Below, piece by piece: positions 1 through 9,594 of a stretch of 64,000 nt of DNA. The position numbers and the translations under genes were made by a program. Under the pieces are notes generated by a model. It searched no databases, was not told the DNA's origin, and worked only from the letters and a program-made list of their open reading frames with translations. The stretch comes from JAIBCC01 sp963763855 (lineage in GTDB: Bacteria; Acidobacteriota; Blastocatellia; Pyrinomonadales; Pyrinomonadaceae). Each line of letters opens with the position of its first letter. Position 1 is the first letter of the stretch. The stretch covers positions 1,054,001 through 1,118,000 of the forward strand of contig CAVXPU010000005.1 in assembly GCA_963763855.1 (NCBI GenBank), read 5' to 3'.

Positions 1-2225
1 ACTTTGACTGGAAAGCCCAACGTAGTTATTCAAGTTGGTTCGATAAACGTGCCGATTGCCAATGGAAGCGTGAAATCAAGCGGAAGCACGGTAGGCGGAC
101 CGAATATACTTGGAAGTTCTGCCGGAAGCAGAGGATTTTATCCTGGCAGACCGAATGGCGTCGTAAATGCAGTCTTGGGATTCAACGTCAACCCTGACTG
201 CCGACGGCACGGCGGGACGGTATGGCGGACAATTATTAACCGGATCTACAGGAGCAACGCAATTGAAGCTGCCTCTGCAATTGGGTGGAAATTCAACGGC
301 AGAGCTCATTAAACGCGGTTTACCTTCGGATGACGAGATTCTTTCCACGTCACGCTACCAAACTAAAGCTCAGATACGAATTTTACTTGATGATGAAACA
401 GCCGGAAGCGGTGCGAGTAACGTTGCCGGAATTCCCGCTGGAAAAGGAGTTTTGCTCTCGGCTTTCGATCCGATTCCCCTTAATGGTGGAAACGCTTTAC
501 GAAATGTTTCTGACTTGGGCTCATTTACTCAACCAAATTTCAAACAAATAAATCCGGATTCTTCTATTTCAGACGCAATGACAGTGAGAGGAATCAAAAA
601 TGCCGGAGCGACCGTGGCGGGTAATTATATTCCACCTGGTTCGGGCGTAAACGGAAGAATATTGATCGAAGTTGTAAAACCTGATGGAACAACCCTTGAC
701 GTAACCACCGCCATTCTCAGTATGGGAATGACTCAAGGCGAGCCAAACGGAATCGTCTATTTGCAGCGTCCACTCTTTACGTCGTTTCTACAAGGCAGCA
801 GGGATCGTGCCGGAAATGGACTAGATTTAGTTAATCTAACAAAGAATTATAGATTTCTGGCTGATGGAGAAATCGCCGTTGATCCGACCGGATATTTGGA
901 CTCGCTAGGATTTCTGGATACAACGATTGCCATTCTTGATGATGATACATCACCAACTTCAACCCGTGCGGCAACACCCAGCACTTGGTTTGAAAACGTT
1001 GTTCCGATCAACGTTTATAACGTTCGCGAAGGTTGGTATCGCAATGATTTGGACGAAAATAATATTTATGAACGCGGAATGACGAGTGTCGTTGAAATCA
1101 ACATGCACAATCTGGCTCGTTGGGTTGATGGAATTTACAATGCAAATCTGCTTGCTGGAACAAATGCGGTAAGTACCAACATCAAGAATCCGGACGAGGG
1201 ATACGTTGTTTATGTTTCAGATCGACGCGGTGACAAAGTTAAAACAGAATATCTAAAAGATGCGACTGCATTCTTAAGCACCAATGGAATTGTTGATAAT
1301 GAAGACATTTATGGTCCGAATTCAGCCTTAGATGAAGGAGAAGACGTAATTGATTTTGGTTGGGATTCCGCATTCGGCGGAGCTTCCAAGAAGGGAATTT
1401 TGCAAAAAGATATTTCCGAACTGCCTGATACGGGAAATACCTGGACCAAATTCCGGATCGTTGCTCGATCGAACCAAAACCGTGATGGCTTGGAATAATC
1501 CGAATAATTATTTTCGACGTGCCGTCCGGCTTTTTGATTCTGAAAAGCTCAGTTTTACCGCCGCCGCAGGCAAGCTTTCCAATACTAAAGGAATTACCAT
1601 TGCCACCGAAAATATGCTTTACACCTGGGGAAATGTCAATACTACCGGCATAACATCGATTCCAGCAGGAGGCTCAACGCTAAATAACGGGGGATATACG
1701 GGAGCTCAGGTTCCAATGTCGCTCGTCTGCGATGCAATTTTCCCGCTTTCGAAAACGTGGTTTGATGGATTGAGCGTTATGCGTCCTGAAGGTACTAGCA
1801 ATCCTCAGGCATATTCTGGCACACCATTCAGACAAGCGGATGCAAATTCGGCTGACATAACGCAAAGCACCTCGATTCGAGCCGCATTAATCGCCGGAGC
1901 CACGAAAAACGCAATGAGCAGTAATCCGGGCAGAAATTCATTAGGTTTGCGAAGATCCGGCGGAATAGTCAATTTCCCGCGTTTTCTGGAGATTTGGAAT
2001 TTAACAACACAATCGCCCTTTAATTATTCAGGTTCAATGATTGTTCTTTATAGCTCAACTCAGGCGATGTCACAATGGGAAAACGATACGTCCGTTATTT
2101 ACACGCCGCCCGTTAGAAACTGGAGCTTCGACGAAACGTTTCTGAATCCGAGTAAATTGCCTCCCGGAACACCATTTTTCCAATATTTGCAGGCAACAAA
2201 TTTCCGTCAAAATCTTAAGAACTAA
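1..2225 (+). CDS. Large pilus-cluster surface protein, 5'-partial and frameshifted
   Basis: The reading frame is already open at base 1 and runs in three successive frames: frame 1 to about 185, frame 2 to about 1480, frame 3 to the stop at 2225. The segments do not overlap in content and read as one long protein of over 740 residues, so two single-base indels are likely. The protein is rich in Gly, Asn, Thr and Asp with repeated beta-strand-like stretches and few charged clusters, as expected for an extracellular protein. I recognise no catalytic motif. It lies 18 bp before a prepilin of the PilW type, so a role in minor pilin or pilus-tip assembly is inferred from position only. The N-terminus and any signal peptide lie outside the window. 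Confidence 0.6.
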
Positions 2226-2243
2226 GATTCGGGGTTTCAGACG

Positions 2244-3572
2244 ATGAAAAATTTGCATCTTCAAAAATATCAAAAAGGCTTTTCACTAATCGAATTAATG
2301 ATAGTGATGACCGTGACATTAGTCATAATGATCGCTGCCTTTTCGCTGATGCAAGGAAGCATTGTTACTGCTAATGTGAATTATCATTTGACGGATGCCA
2401 ATCAGAGTTTGAGAAATGCTCAAGAGTATATAAACAGGGATTTATTAGTGGCTGGTGACGGAATTAAAGGAACCGCAAATATTTGGATACCAACGGACTT
2501 TGCTACCAGACATTTGTCAAAACGTCCGGCAACTGATTTAGATCCGACTTCCTTAGGTTATACAAATCTCGGGATGATTCTTTCTGATGATAATATTCCA
2601 GCCAGTACGGAGGTATTTGATTCAACTACTCCGACTTTCATAAAAGAAAGGAGCGATCGGATAACGCTGATTTCAGTTGACAAGAGTTTTACGCCTATTT
2701 CATTGCCAGCATGGTGGACGGATTATACAACCGGAGCAATTTGGATTCCGGGCGGCGACAATTCGATATTTGATGTCGGAGAAATCTATTATCTATCAGA
2801 CGGAAACAGCGGAATTTTCGGTACTATAACGGGCAAAACTCCGGGTACTATTTTTTGGGATGACGGCGATCCGTATAAACTGAATCGAAAAGGTCCCACC
2901 GGTAATATTGCGACAGCTACCGGATACAGTTCGAAGCCTTCAACATTGATGAGGGTTCAAATAATCCAATATTTTGTCGATACCGAAGGCAGATTAATCC
3001 GACGTGTTTTTGGATTAAAAGGTGCGGGACATTCTGATGCGGTAATCGCAGAAAATCTGACTGATTTACAATTTCGATATATTCTCCAACCCACAACAAC
3101 CGGAACGAATATTTACGATCAGCCGATTTCACAAGTTGGAATGGATGAACGCAATTTGGTTCGACTGGTAGAACCATCAATTTCCGTAGAAACCACGAAA
3201 CAGCTTCAAGATGGGCAGACATATCAAGTTGAGGGAACGACTCAAATTGGAATTCGCAATCTGCAATTTTTGGAAGCCGCTGTGCCGAAGGATTGGGAAG
3301 GGAATACCGCGTTGCCTTATACGCCGCCTATTCCGTATGTAACTCCAACTCCAACACCGACGCCATCGCCAACTCCAACACCAACCCCGAGTCCGACACC
3401 TTCCGGGTCTCCAACTCCAACTCCGACGGTTGCTCCATCGGCTACCCCAACTCCGGCAACTCCGACACCGACGGCAACACCGACACCAACGGCAACTCCG
3501 GCAACGCCGACACCAACTCCGCCGCCGCCAACACCGACGCCGACACCAACGCCGGGTACGAGAGACGGATAG
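2244..3572 (+). CDS. PilW-like type IV prepilin with Pro/Thr tail
   Basis: The N-terminus carries a class III prepilin signal: a short basic leader, then GFSLIELMIVMTVTLVIMIA, with the prepilin peptidase cut expected after the Gly and a Glu at mature position 5. The hydrophobic helix (about residues 13-35) is followed by a large globular part of about 330 residues, which is long for a major pilin and typical of PilW-like minor pilins. The last 80 or so residues are a low-complexity Pro-Thr-Pro-Ser tail, unusual for a pilin and perhaps a wall- or surface-spanning linker. It follows the pilus-associated gene closely, suggesting one transcript. A terminator follows the stop codon. Confidence 0.85.
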   Translation: MKNLHLQKYQKGFSLIELMIVMTVTLVIMIAAFSLMQGSIVTANVNYHLTDANQSLRNAQEYINRDLLVAGDGIKGTANIWIPTDFATRHLSKRPATDLDPTSLGYTNLGMILSDDNIPASTEVFDSTTPTFIKERSDRITLISVDKSFTPISLPAWWTDYTTGAIWIPGGDNSIFDVGEIYYLSDGNSGIFGTITGKTPGTIFWDDGDPYKLNRKGPTGNIATATGYSSKPSTLMRVQIIQYFVDTEGRLIRRVFGLKGAGHSDAVIAENLTDLQFRYILQPTTTGTNIYDQPISQVGMDERNLVRLVEPSISVETTKQLQDGQTYQVEGTTQIGIRNLQFLEAAVPKDWEGNTALPYTPPIPYVTPTPTPTPSPTPTPTPSPTPSGSPTPTPTVAPSATPTPATPTPTATPTPTATPATPTPTPPPPTPTPTPTPGTRDG

Positions 3573-3579
3573 ACGGTTT

Positions 3580-3612
3580 AGAGGAAGCTAAGATAAAGGC
3601 TTCCTCTTTTTA
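3580..3612 (+). terminator. Rho-independent terminator after the pilus operon
   Basis: A perfect 9-bp stem AGAGGAAGC/GCTTCCTCT with a 10-base loop is followed by a T run. It sits 8 bp after the prepilin stop and overlaps the stop codon of the convergent mtgA gene. Confidence 0.85.
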
Positions 3613-4371
3613 ATAAGCTAATTTAATGTAGTTCATGCCGCGTAAGATGACTCTTTGGCGACGAACGACCCTTTTTGGATTCTTTTTGGGATTAAAAACA
3701 TTTAGCGGACTCGGAATCATTGCCGAAAGATAGGCGGCTTCTTGCGGGCTTAGCGAAGAAGCTGATTTATTGAAATACGTTCGTGATGCAGCTTCGGCTC
3801 CGTAGATGCCGTCGCCCCATTCGATTACGTTTAGATAAATTTCCAAAATCCTTTTTTTGCTTAAGTCTTTTTCCAGAAAATATGTGTAGAGAGCTTCGCG
3901 ACCTTTGCGTAAAAAGTTTCTATCTTCTGATAAATAAAGGTTTTTCGATAATTGCTGAGTTATGGTAGAAGCTCCGCGTTTGAAGCTTGGCATTGGCGGA
4001 ATCCAGTCGTTTTCGTCGTAATCGCCCTCTTGTTTCGCTTCTTTTTCGCCTTCTTTCACGGCTTCATCCCAGGCATTTTGGATAGCTTCCCAATCAAATC
4101 CGTCGTGAGTAAAAAAACGCGAATCTTCTCCGGCTAAGACGGCTTTCTGAAGGTTTGGAGAAATTTGCTCGATAGGCTGCCAGATCATATATTTCTTTGG
4201 CTGTTTGCCATCGTCACGGGCTTCGGAAAGACGATATTCGATCATCGATGACGTTGTAGGATTTTCAGTTTTGAGCTTGGAAATGCTGGGGAAAGTGACG
4301 ATCTCATATAATAGCCAAATCGCTACTGCCCCACATAAAATTGCAAATAAGACTTTTGTCCAATACCACAT
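3610..4371 (-). CDS. mtgA: Monofunctional peptidoglycan glycosyltransferase
   Basis: This 253-residue GT51-family enzyme polymerises lipid II into glycan strands at the outer face of the inner membrane. One N-terminal membrane helix (about residues 5-27) is followed directly by the transglycosylase domain. The catalytic Glu is E82 in AGEDSRFFTHDGFD. The RGASTITQQLSKNLYLS motif and the second conserved Glu region EIYLNVIEWGDGIYGAEA are both present. There is no penicillin-binding domain, so it is monofunctional rather than a class A PBP. A charged Glu/Lys/Asp insertion (about residues 108-127) precedes the RGAST motif. It is convergent with the pilus genes. Confidence 0.93.
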   Translation of the reverse strand: MWYWTKVLFAILCGAVAIWLLYEIVTFPSISKLKTENPTTSSMIEYRLSEARDDGKQPKKYMIWQPIEQISPNLQKAVLAGEDSRFFTHDGFDWEAIQNAWDEAVKEGEKEAKQEGDYDENDWIPPMPSFKRGASTITQQLSKNLYLSEDRNFLRKGREALYTYFLEKDLSKKRILEIYLNVIEWGDGIYGAEAASRTYFNKSASSLSPQEAAYLSAMIPSPLNVFNPKKNPKRVVRRQRVILRGMNYIKLAY

Positions 4372-4464
4372 AAATATTTTAGATTGCCGATTTTGGATTT
4401 CGGATTGCCGTTAAACTAAACGCAAAACTCGATTATTATGTTCCAAATTCCAAATAATCCAAAA

Positions 4465-5930
4465 TTATTCAGCGTATCCAATCATATTTCCGACAATTTT
4501 TCCCGAACTCATTACTCCGGGCAATCCTGCACCCGGATGAGTTCCTGCTCCGACCAGATATAAATTGGGAATGTCTTCGCTTAAATTGTGAGGACGCAGC
4601 CACGCGGATTGCAACAAAGTTGGTTCAACTCCAAAGGCATTTCCCAAATAGCTATTCAAAGTTTGCTCAAAATGCAGTGGATCGATATGAGTTTCAGAAA
4701 TGATATGCTGCCTCAAATCAGGCATATAATGTTTTTCCAAATACTCGTAAATCCGTTGTTTATATGGCTCTGCCTGAGTTTTCCAGTCAGTTGTTCCTTT
4801 AAATTTGGAACAGGTGAAAGAACATACCAGCAATCGCAGCCATCGGGAGCGAGGCTCGGATCAGTCGCTGTGGGGCGATGGAGATAGAGCGAAAAATCAT
4901 CTGCTAAAGTTTTTGCTTCAAAAATTTCGTCCAACAAAGGCTTATAACGATTACCCAAAATAATTTCATGATGGGCAATGTTGTCATACTTGCGATTTGT
5001 GCCGAAATATATGACGAAAAGCGACATCGAATAAGTCATTTTCTTAATTTTTTTATCAGTATATTTTCGTCTGAATTCTTGCGGGATAAGATTTAAGTAG
5101 GTCATCCCGACATCGGAATTTGCTACAACCGTGTCTGCTTCAATAATTTCACCTGACTTGATCCTTACTCCGGTCGCTTTGCCATTCTTAATCAAAATTT
5201 CCTCAACTTCTGCATCCGTAAAAACTTCACCGCCAATATCGATAAACAAATCCGCAAAACCTTTAACCAAAGCACCGGTTCCGCCCATGGCAAACCAAAC
5301 GCCAAATTTTTGCTCAAGTTCATGGATCATCGCGTAGATTGAAGTTGCAGTAAAAGGGTTTCCGCCAATTAAAAGCGGGTGAAAGCTGAAAGCCTCGCGG
5401 AGTTTTTCGTTTTTGAAATATTTTGAGGCAAACTTGTAAACCGAACGATCAGAACGAAGTTTTATCATCTCGGGAACAACCTTGACCATGTCCCAAATTT
5501 TGGTGAACGGTTTATCGATGAGCTCGAATCCAACCCGGTAAATTTCCCCTAAGTCCTTTGACAAGCGATTATAGCCTTCAACTTCATTTGGATCGATCTT
5601 GCGAATTTCTTCGAGAAGCCTCTCTCGATCATCGTTGTAATGAAAGACCGTTCCGTCTTCCCAGCGGATGTTATAAAAAGGATCAATCTTGACGAGTTTA
5701 ACGTAATCGGCAGTCTTCTTTCCGGCAATCTCAAAAAGTTCGTCAATCAGCCAAGGTGCGGTAATAATGGTCGGACCGCCATCAAATTTGAATCCGTCTT
5801 GCTCGTAAACATAAGCACGTCCGCCGAGTTTGTCCCGCTTTTCAACGATTGTGACCTTGTGTCCCTGTGCCTGAAGTCGAATTGCCGCAGACAATCCCCC
5901 GAAACCGCTTCCGATTACTACGATTTTCAT
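4465..5930 (-). CDS. Phytoene-desaturase-like FAD oxidoreductase (frameshifted)
   Basis: About 488 residues once a single-base indel near 4790-4810 is corrected. The N-terminus has the Rossmann dinucleotide fold VVIGSGFGGLSAAIRL with an Arg/Gly-rich GGRAYVYE segment. The C-terminal part has the CrtI-type signature with the sequence VGAGTHPGAGLPGVMSSG, where FAD contacts lie. These features and the length fit carotenoid desaturases of the CrtI/CrtN group, which dehydrogenate phytoene or diapophytoene. No phytoene synthase is visible in the window, so the substrate is open. The downstream 122-residue piece lies in another frame but continues the same fold. The gene follows the HDAC-like gene at 48 bp. 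Confidence 0.85.
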
Positions 5931-5978
5931 TTCATTACCCCTTGTTAAATTGTTGTTTGAAATTGTGCAAATTACAGA

Positions 5979-6917
5979 TTAAAAATTAGACGATGAAAAC
6001 GCAAGTTGATGATTGAAAAAGACTTTCTTTACTGCCCGGATCGTATTCGCGTGAATTTCAACTGTGTCATTAATATCCAATGCATAACCGCCCGACATGG
6101 TCGTGACAATGGGAATATTATGTTCCTTTGCCGCGGTTAAAACCATTTCATCCCGTTTCATCAAACCATTTTTGGTCAAACTAAGCCGACCGAGCTTATC
6201 GTTTTCAAATGGATCTGCACCGCCCAAATAAAAAATTATGTCAGGATTATGCTGAAAAATTCGTGGTAGGGCTTGTTCCAATGTTTCCAGAAATTCCGTA
6301 TCGCCTGTTTTATCGGGAAGCTCAATATCAAGCGTCGATTTTTCTTTGTATAAAGGATAATTTTTTGTTCCGTGCATTGAAAAAGTGAAAACGGAAGCAT
6401 CGTCCTTAAAGATAAACGCCGTGCCATTACCTTGATGAACATCGCAATCGATTACCAAGAAACTTTCCGCCAATTTATCTCGCTGTAAAACCCTAATCGC
6501 AACAGCTACATCATTTAACACACAAAAGCCTTCGCCTCTATCAGGATATGCATGGTGGGTTCCGCCTGCCAGATTCGAAGCAATTCCGTTATCTAACGCC
6601 TGCCTTGAAGCCTCAATCGTTCCTGAAATTGCGTTTAAAGAGCGTCTTACCAAGCTTTGCGACCAAGGCAGTCCGAGTTTTCGGATCTCTTTATCCGTTA
6701 AATTGCCGCTAATCAAACGTGAAATGTAATCTTCGGTATGAACTAAATGTAAATCTGAAACGGACGCAGGGAATGGCTCAATAATCTCATTTTTAAGAAG
6801 AGTTCCTTCATTTATGACTAAATCGCGGACGAGTTCGAATTTACGAATAGGAAAAACATGACCTTCGCCAATATCGGCGTAATAATGTGGCGAATAAAAA
6901 AGTTTGTAATTAATCAT
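5979..6917 (-). CDS. Histone-deacetylase-family (AcuC-like) hydrolase
   Basis: The 312-residue protein matches the class I/II deacetylase fold of bacterial acetoin-utilisation and acetylpolyamine hydrolases. Visible motifs, in order: GGTHHA with the catalytic His pair, GEGFCVLNDVAVA, the metal-binding DCDVHQGNGTA, GGADPFENDKLGRL carrying a metal-binding Asp, and SGGYA near the C-terminus with the catalytic Tyr. It should remove acetyl or acyl groups from lysine, polyamines or other small amides in the cytosol; the substrate cannot be read from sequence. It lies between the carotenoid-type gene and ftsB on the same strand. Confidence 0.9.
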   Translation of the reverse strand: MINYKLFYSPHYYADIGEGHVFPIRKFELVRDLVINEGTLLKNEIIEPFPASVSDLHLVHTEDYISRLISGNLTDKEIRKLGLPWSQSLVRRSLNAISGTIEASRQALDNGIASNLAGGTHHAYPDRGEGFCVLNDVAVAIRVLQRDKLAESFLVIDCDVHQGNGTAFIFKDDASVFTFSMHGTKNYPLYKEKSTLDIELPDKTGDTEFLETLEQALPRIFQHNPDIIFYLGGADPFENDKLGRLSLTKNGLMKRDEMVLTAAKEHNIPIVTTMSGGYALDINDTVEIHANTIRAVKKVFFNHQLAFSSSNF

Positions 6918-6965
6918 TCTTTAGGCGTATAGTAATGATAAATAATTAAGCGGTAAAAGGGAAGA

Positions 6966-6993
6966 GCGGCTTACGTCGGGAAACGCAAGCCGC
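6966..6993 (-). terminator. Hairpin in the ftsB-HDAC intergenic region
   Basis: A 10-bp nearly perfect stem (one mismatch) with an 8-base loop is followed on the minus strand by a short pyrimidine-rich TCTTCCCTTTT tract. It could terminate transcription from the phosphohexomutase/ftsB genes. The rest of 6918-7095 holds no gene. GCGGAG at 7025-7030 could pair with CTCCGC near 7086-7091, so a small structured RNA is possible but unproven. Confidence 0.5.
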
Positions 6994-7095
6994 AATTTAA
7001 GCGGAAGGGAAGCTGTAGGCAACGCGGAGTAGACAGGCAAAAGGCAGTATTATCAAGGGCAGGATGCTAGTACTGACAACAAACTCTCCGCATGT

Positions 7096-7470
7096 TTAGT
7101 TTGTCGGTACTAAAATTTTTTCATCAGGGCGACCCATTCCGAGTTTTCTCGCTTCTCGTTCGATTAATTTCGGATCGCTCTTTAAGTTATGAATCTCTTC
7201 TTGAATCAATAAATTTTGATTCGTTAATTCTTGTAATTCGATGTTTAACTTCTGATTTTGTTCCATTTCAACATTCAATTCTGAGAAAGAACGAAAATTC
7301 ACAGCTAAACACAGCATAAATGTAATAAATACAACTACGGCAAATACAAACCATTGTGGAGTTGTGCTTTCACGATTTGAATTCATATTACTTCTAATTC
7401 TCGAACGTGAATTCAATTTTGGCATTGAAGCCGGGCTGTTATCCCAATAAGTAGTTGCGACCTTGCTCAA
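7096..7470 (-). CDS. Septum formation initiator (FtsB/DivIC-like)
   Basis: A 124-residue bitopic protein: a basic, Ser/Asn-rich N-terminal tail, one membrane helix (about residues 40-58, WFVFAVVVFITFMLCLAV), then a coiled coil rich in Glu, Asn and Leu and the family-typical end DPKLIEREARKLGMGRPDE. FtsB/DivIC proteins join the divisome complex with FtsL and FtsQ/DivIB at the septum. The TTG start at 7470 has GGAGGT five bases upstream but overlaps the phosphohexomutase by 32 bp. ATG codons at 7425 and 7386 are alternatives, the latter with a weak AGAAG. Confidence 0.85.
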   Translation of the reverse strand: MSKVATTYWDNSPASMPKLNSRSRIRSNMNSNRESTTPQWFVFAVVVFITFMLCLAVNFRSFSELNVEMEQNQKLNIELQELTNQNLLIQEEIHNLKSDPKLIEREARKLGMGRPDEKILVPTN

Positions 7471-8833
7471 GTAGCACCTCCAAAGTGTTTTTATCGGCGG
7501 CTTCGGCGTAAATTCTTACCATCGGTTCGGTTCCGGAAGGACGCATCAACATCCAACTTCCATCCTCGAACATAAATTTAACGCCATCCATTCTATTTAT
7601 GCTTTCAACTTTCTTGCCGCCAATTTCGTTTGGCTCTTGCGAAAGTTTTTCTTTCAATCTTGCGGCTACATCTTGTGTCAATTTGACACCAATTCTGCCT
7701 GATTCAACTTTTCCTACCTTATCGGTTAAATCTTTCAATTGCTCGGTTAAGCTTTTCCCTCTCGCGGCAACTGCTTCGGCTGCCAACAAGCAAGCCAAGA
7801 TGCCATCTTTTTCAGGGTAATGCCCTCTGATCGAAAGACCTGCGGATTCTTCACCGCCTAGAATAATCTCATCGTTATTTATCAATTCACCGATAAATTT
7901 GAAACCTACGGGGGTCTCGTAAAGCTTTAATCCACGCAACTTAGCAACTCTATCGACAAAGTGGGATGTCGCAACTGAGCGAGCAACTCCAAGTGTCCAT
8001 CCGCGACTTTCTGCTAGATAATCGACCAATATTGGTATCAATTGATTCGGTTGAATGAAGTCACCGTTGCTGTCAATAACACCAAATCTATCTGCATCGC
8101 CATCGGTCGCCAAGCCTAAAACACAACCATTTTTCAAAACTGCGTCTCTTAATTCGCCTGTCTGCTTTTCGCTAGGTTCAGGAGACCTGCCACCAAAATT
8201 AACATCTCGCCAATCGTGCAGTGTTTCAACTTCTAAACCATTGTCACGCAATACTTTATCTAAATATCCGCGACCTGTTCCCCAGACTGCATCGTATGCA
8301 TATTTACCACCATTTCGAGCGATTACGTCTAGACGAACTTTGCTTTTCAAATCTTCCAAATAAGCCGGGCGGGCATCATAACTTTCTATAGTTCCGCCAT
8401 CTTTATCCGTCACATTCGGATTGCTTAAAATAATCTTTTCAATCTGTTTCGTAATCTCCGGAAGTGCCGGTGCACCATCAGCCGTTGAAAACTTGATACC
8501 CTGATATTCCGGGGGATTATGCGATGCCGTAAAGTTCATTCCTCCCGCAGCTTTCTCCGTTCGGATCGCATGAGAAATAGTCGGCGTTGGCGTTGGGTGA
8601 TTGCAAAGCAATACTCTAAACCCTTTATTCTTGGCAATTTCCGCAGCTACTTCGGAAAATTTTTCACCCATGAAGCGTGAATCATGCCCGATGATTAAAG
8701 TCTGCTTAACCTCACTCGAATTCGTTTCTGCCAGATGACTACAAATTGCTTCGGTAACAAGTCTAACGTTGTCAAACGTAAAATCGTCTGCGATTATCGC
8801 TCTCCAACCAGATGTTCCAAAACGTATATTCAT
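7439..8833 (-). CDS. Phosphoglucomutase/phosphomannomutase family
   Basis: This 464-residue alpha-D-phosphohexomutase interconverts hexose 1- and 6-phosphates. It has the four expected motifs: TASHNPPEYQGIKF with the phosphoserine, the metal-binding loop DGDADRFGVID, the sugar-binding loop GGEESAG, and the phosphate-binding loop RPSGTEPMVRIYAE. The N-terminus MNIRFGTSGWR is also family-typical. Sequence cannot decide between glucose, mannose and glucosamine phosphates. It is likely co-transcribed with the overlapping septum initiator gene. Confidence 0.92.
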   Translation of the reverse strand: MNIRFGTSGWRAIIADDFTFDNVRLVTEAICSHLAETNSSEVKQTLIIGHDSRFMGEKFSEVAAEIAKNKGFRVLLCNHPTPTPTISHAIRTEKAAGGMNFTASHNPPEYQGIKFSTADGAPALPEITKQIEKIILSNPNVTDKDGGTIESYDARPAYLEDLKSKVRLDVIARNGGKYAYDAVWGTGRGYLDKVLRDNGLEVETLHDWRDVNFGGRSPEPSEKQTGELRDAVLKNGCVLGLATDGDADRFGVIDSNGDFIQPNQLIPILVDYLAESRGWTLGVARSVATSHFVDRVAKLRGLKLYETPVGFKFIGELINNDEIILGGEESAGLSIRGHYPEKDGILACLLAAEAVAARGKSLTEQLKDLTDKVGKVESGRIGVKLTQDVAARLKEKLSQEPNEIGGKKVESINRMDGVKFMFEDGSWMLMRPSGTEPMVRIYAEAADKNTLEVLLEQGRNYLLG

Positions 8834-9594
8834 ATTGTCAGAAGCGGGGGCTACTGTTCTTTAACTTACCCAAATTTGTAATTCTTGAAATCTGTCTTAG
8901 TATTCTTAAGTGAGTTTGGAACTGCAAATATCTACTCATTAAGTGTTGAAAATTTAGCATAAGAAAAACGTTCTGTAAAGAACTTTTCTAGAAGCAAGAA
9001 ATGCTTTGTTTCTAACAGTTTACAAACAAGTTATAATGTAATAACTCAGGTATCTGCTTAAAGGTGAACGTGTAGAGAACGAAAAACAAAATAGACTGAA
9101 TATTTTTATAACTATAATAAAGAGAGCTATTTAAGTATTTATAGCGGCAAAATTTAAAGTGAAGTAAACTTAGATATTTAAGCGTTGGTTTAAATGCTTT
9201 AGCATTCAAAATGACTGAATACTTGTCAAAGAGCCTCAGGGCAATATGTTCGTGTGTGTCATTTTGTATATAAACGTAGGTTTAAGACTTAAGTGTATCA
9301 TATTGCCACTCAAAAGCAAGTCTCCTTTTTTGAATTAACATGACTGCAAATATATGGAAACAGACAGCTTGTAGTAATTCTCAAGAGTGGCACACCTATT
9401 GCTACCTACTCTAAGGAGAACGAAGTGATTTTAATCGAGTAAGCCGTTTCAAAAAAGATTTACACGCACTACTACAAAATAATTACAATTTATTAATATT
9501 ACAAGCCACAAGCTGAGAAGCAATTGGCACGTTAAAAGATTTGAAGATCAGAAACTTAGTGAAGAAACTACAGTTAGTTGGAGATTAAAAGATT
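8834..9594. other. 761-bp non-coding leader region before the radical SAM gene
   Basis: The stretch is AT-rich with no open frame that has a ribosome binding site or a recognisable product. It holds a 9-bp inverted repeat (GGCAATATG at 9240-9248 and CATATTGCC at 9299-9307) and a sigma-54 promoter at 9388-9403. The inverted repeat lies about 105-175 bp before the predicted transcription start, where enhancer sites of NtrC-type activators usually lie. Confidence 0.6.
9388..9403 (+). promoter_or_regulatory. Sigma-54 (-24/-12) promoter
   Basis: TGGCACACCTATTGCT matches the consensus TGGCAC-N5-TTGCA/T with GG and GC exactly 12 bp apart. It would start transcription near 9414, leaving about 180 nt of leader before the radical SAM start codon at 9595. 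It is the best match in the window. Confidence 0.75.

Noticed and set aside
3340..3560. Tandem DNA repeat or minisatellite
   Set aside because: The repetition is the codons of a Pro-Thr tail in the prepilin and is kept in frame.
6918..7095. Signal recognition particle RNA because of GGAAGGGAAGC
   Set aside because: The apical GGAA loop and symmetric internal loop pattern cannot be folded.
9012..9209. 65-residue open frame on the minus strand in the leader
   Set aside because: No ribosome binding site, low-complexity composition and no family resemblance.
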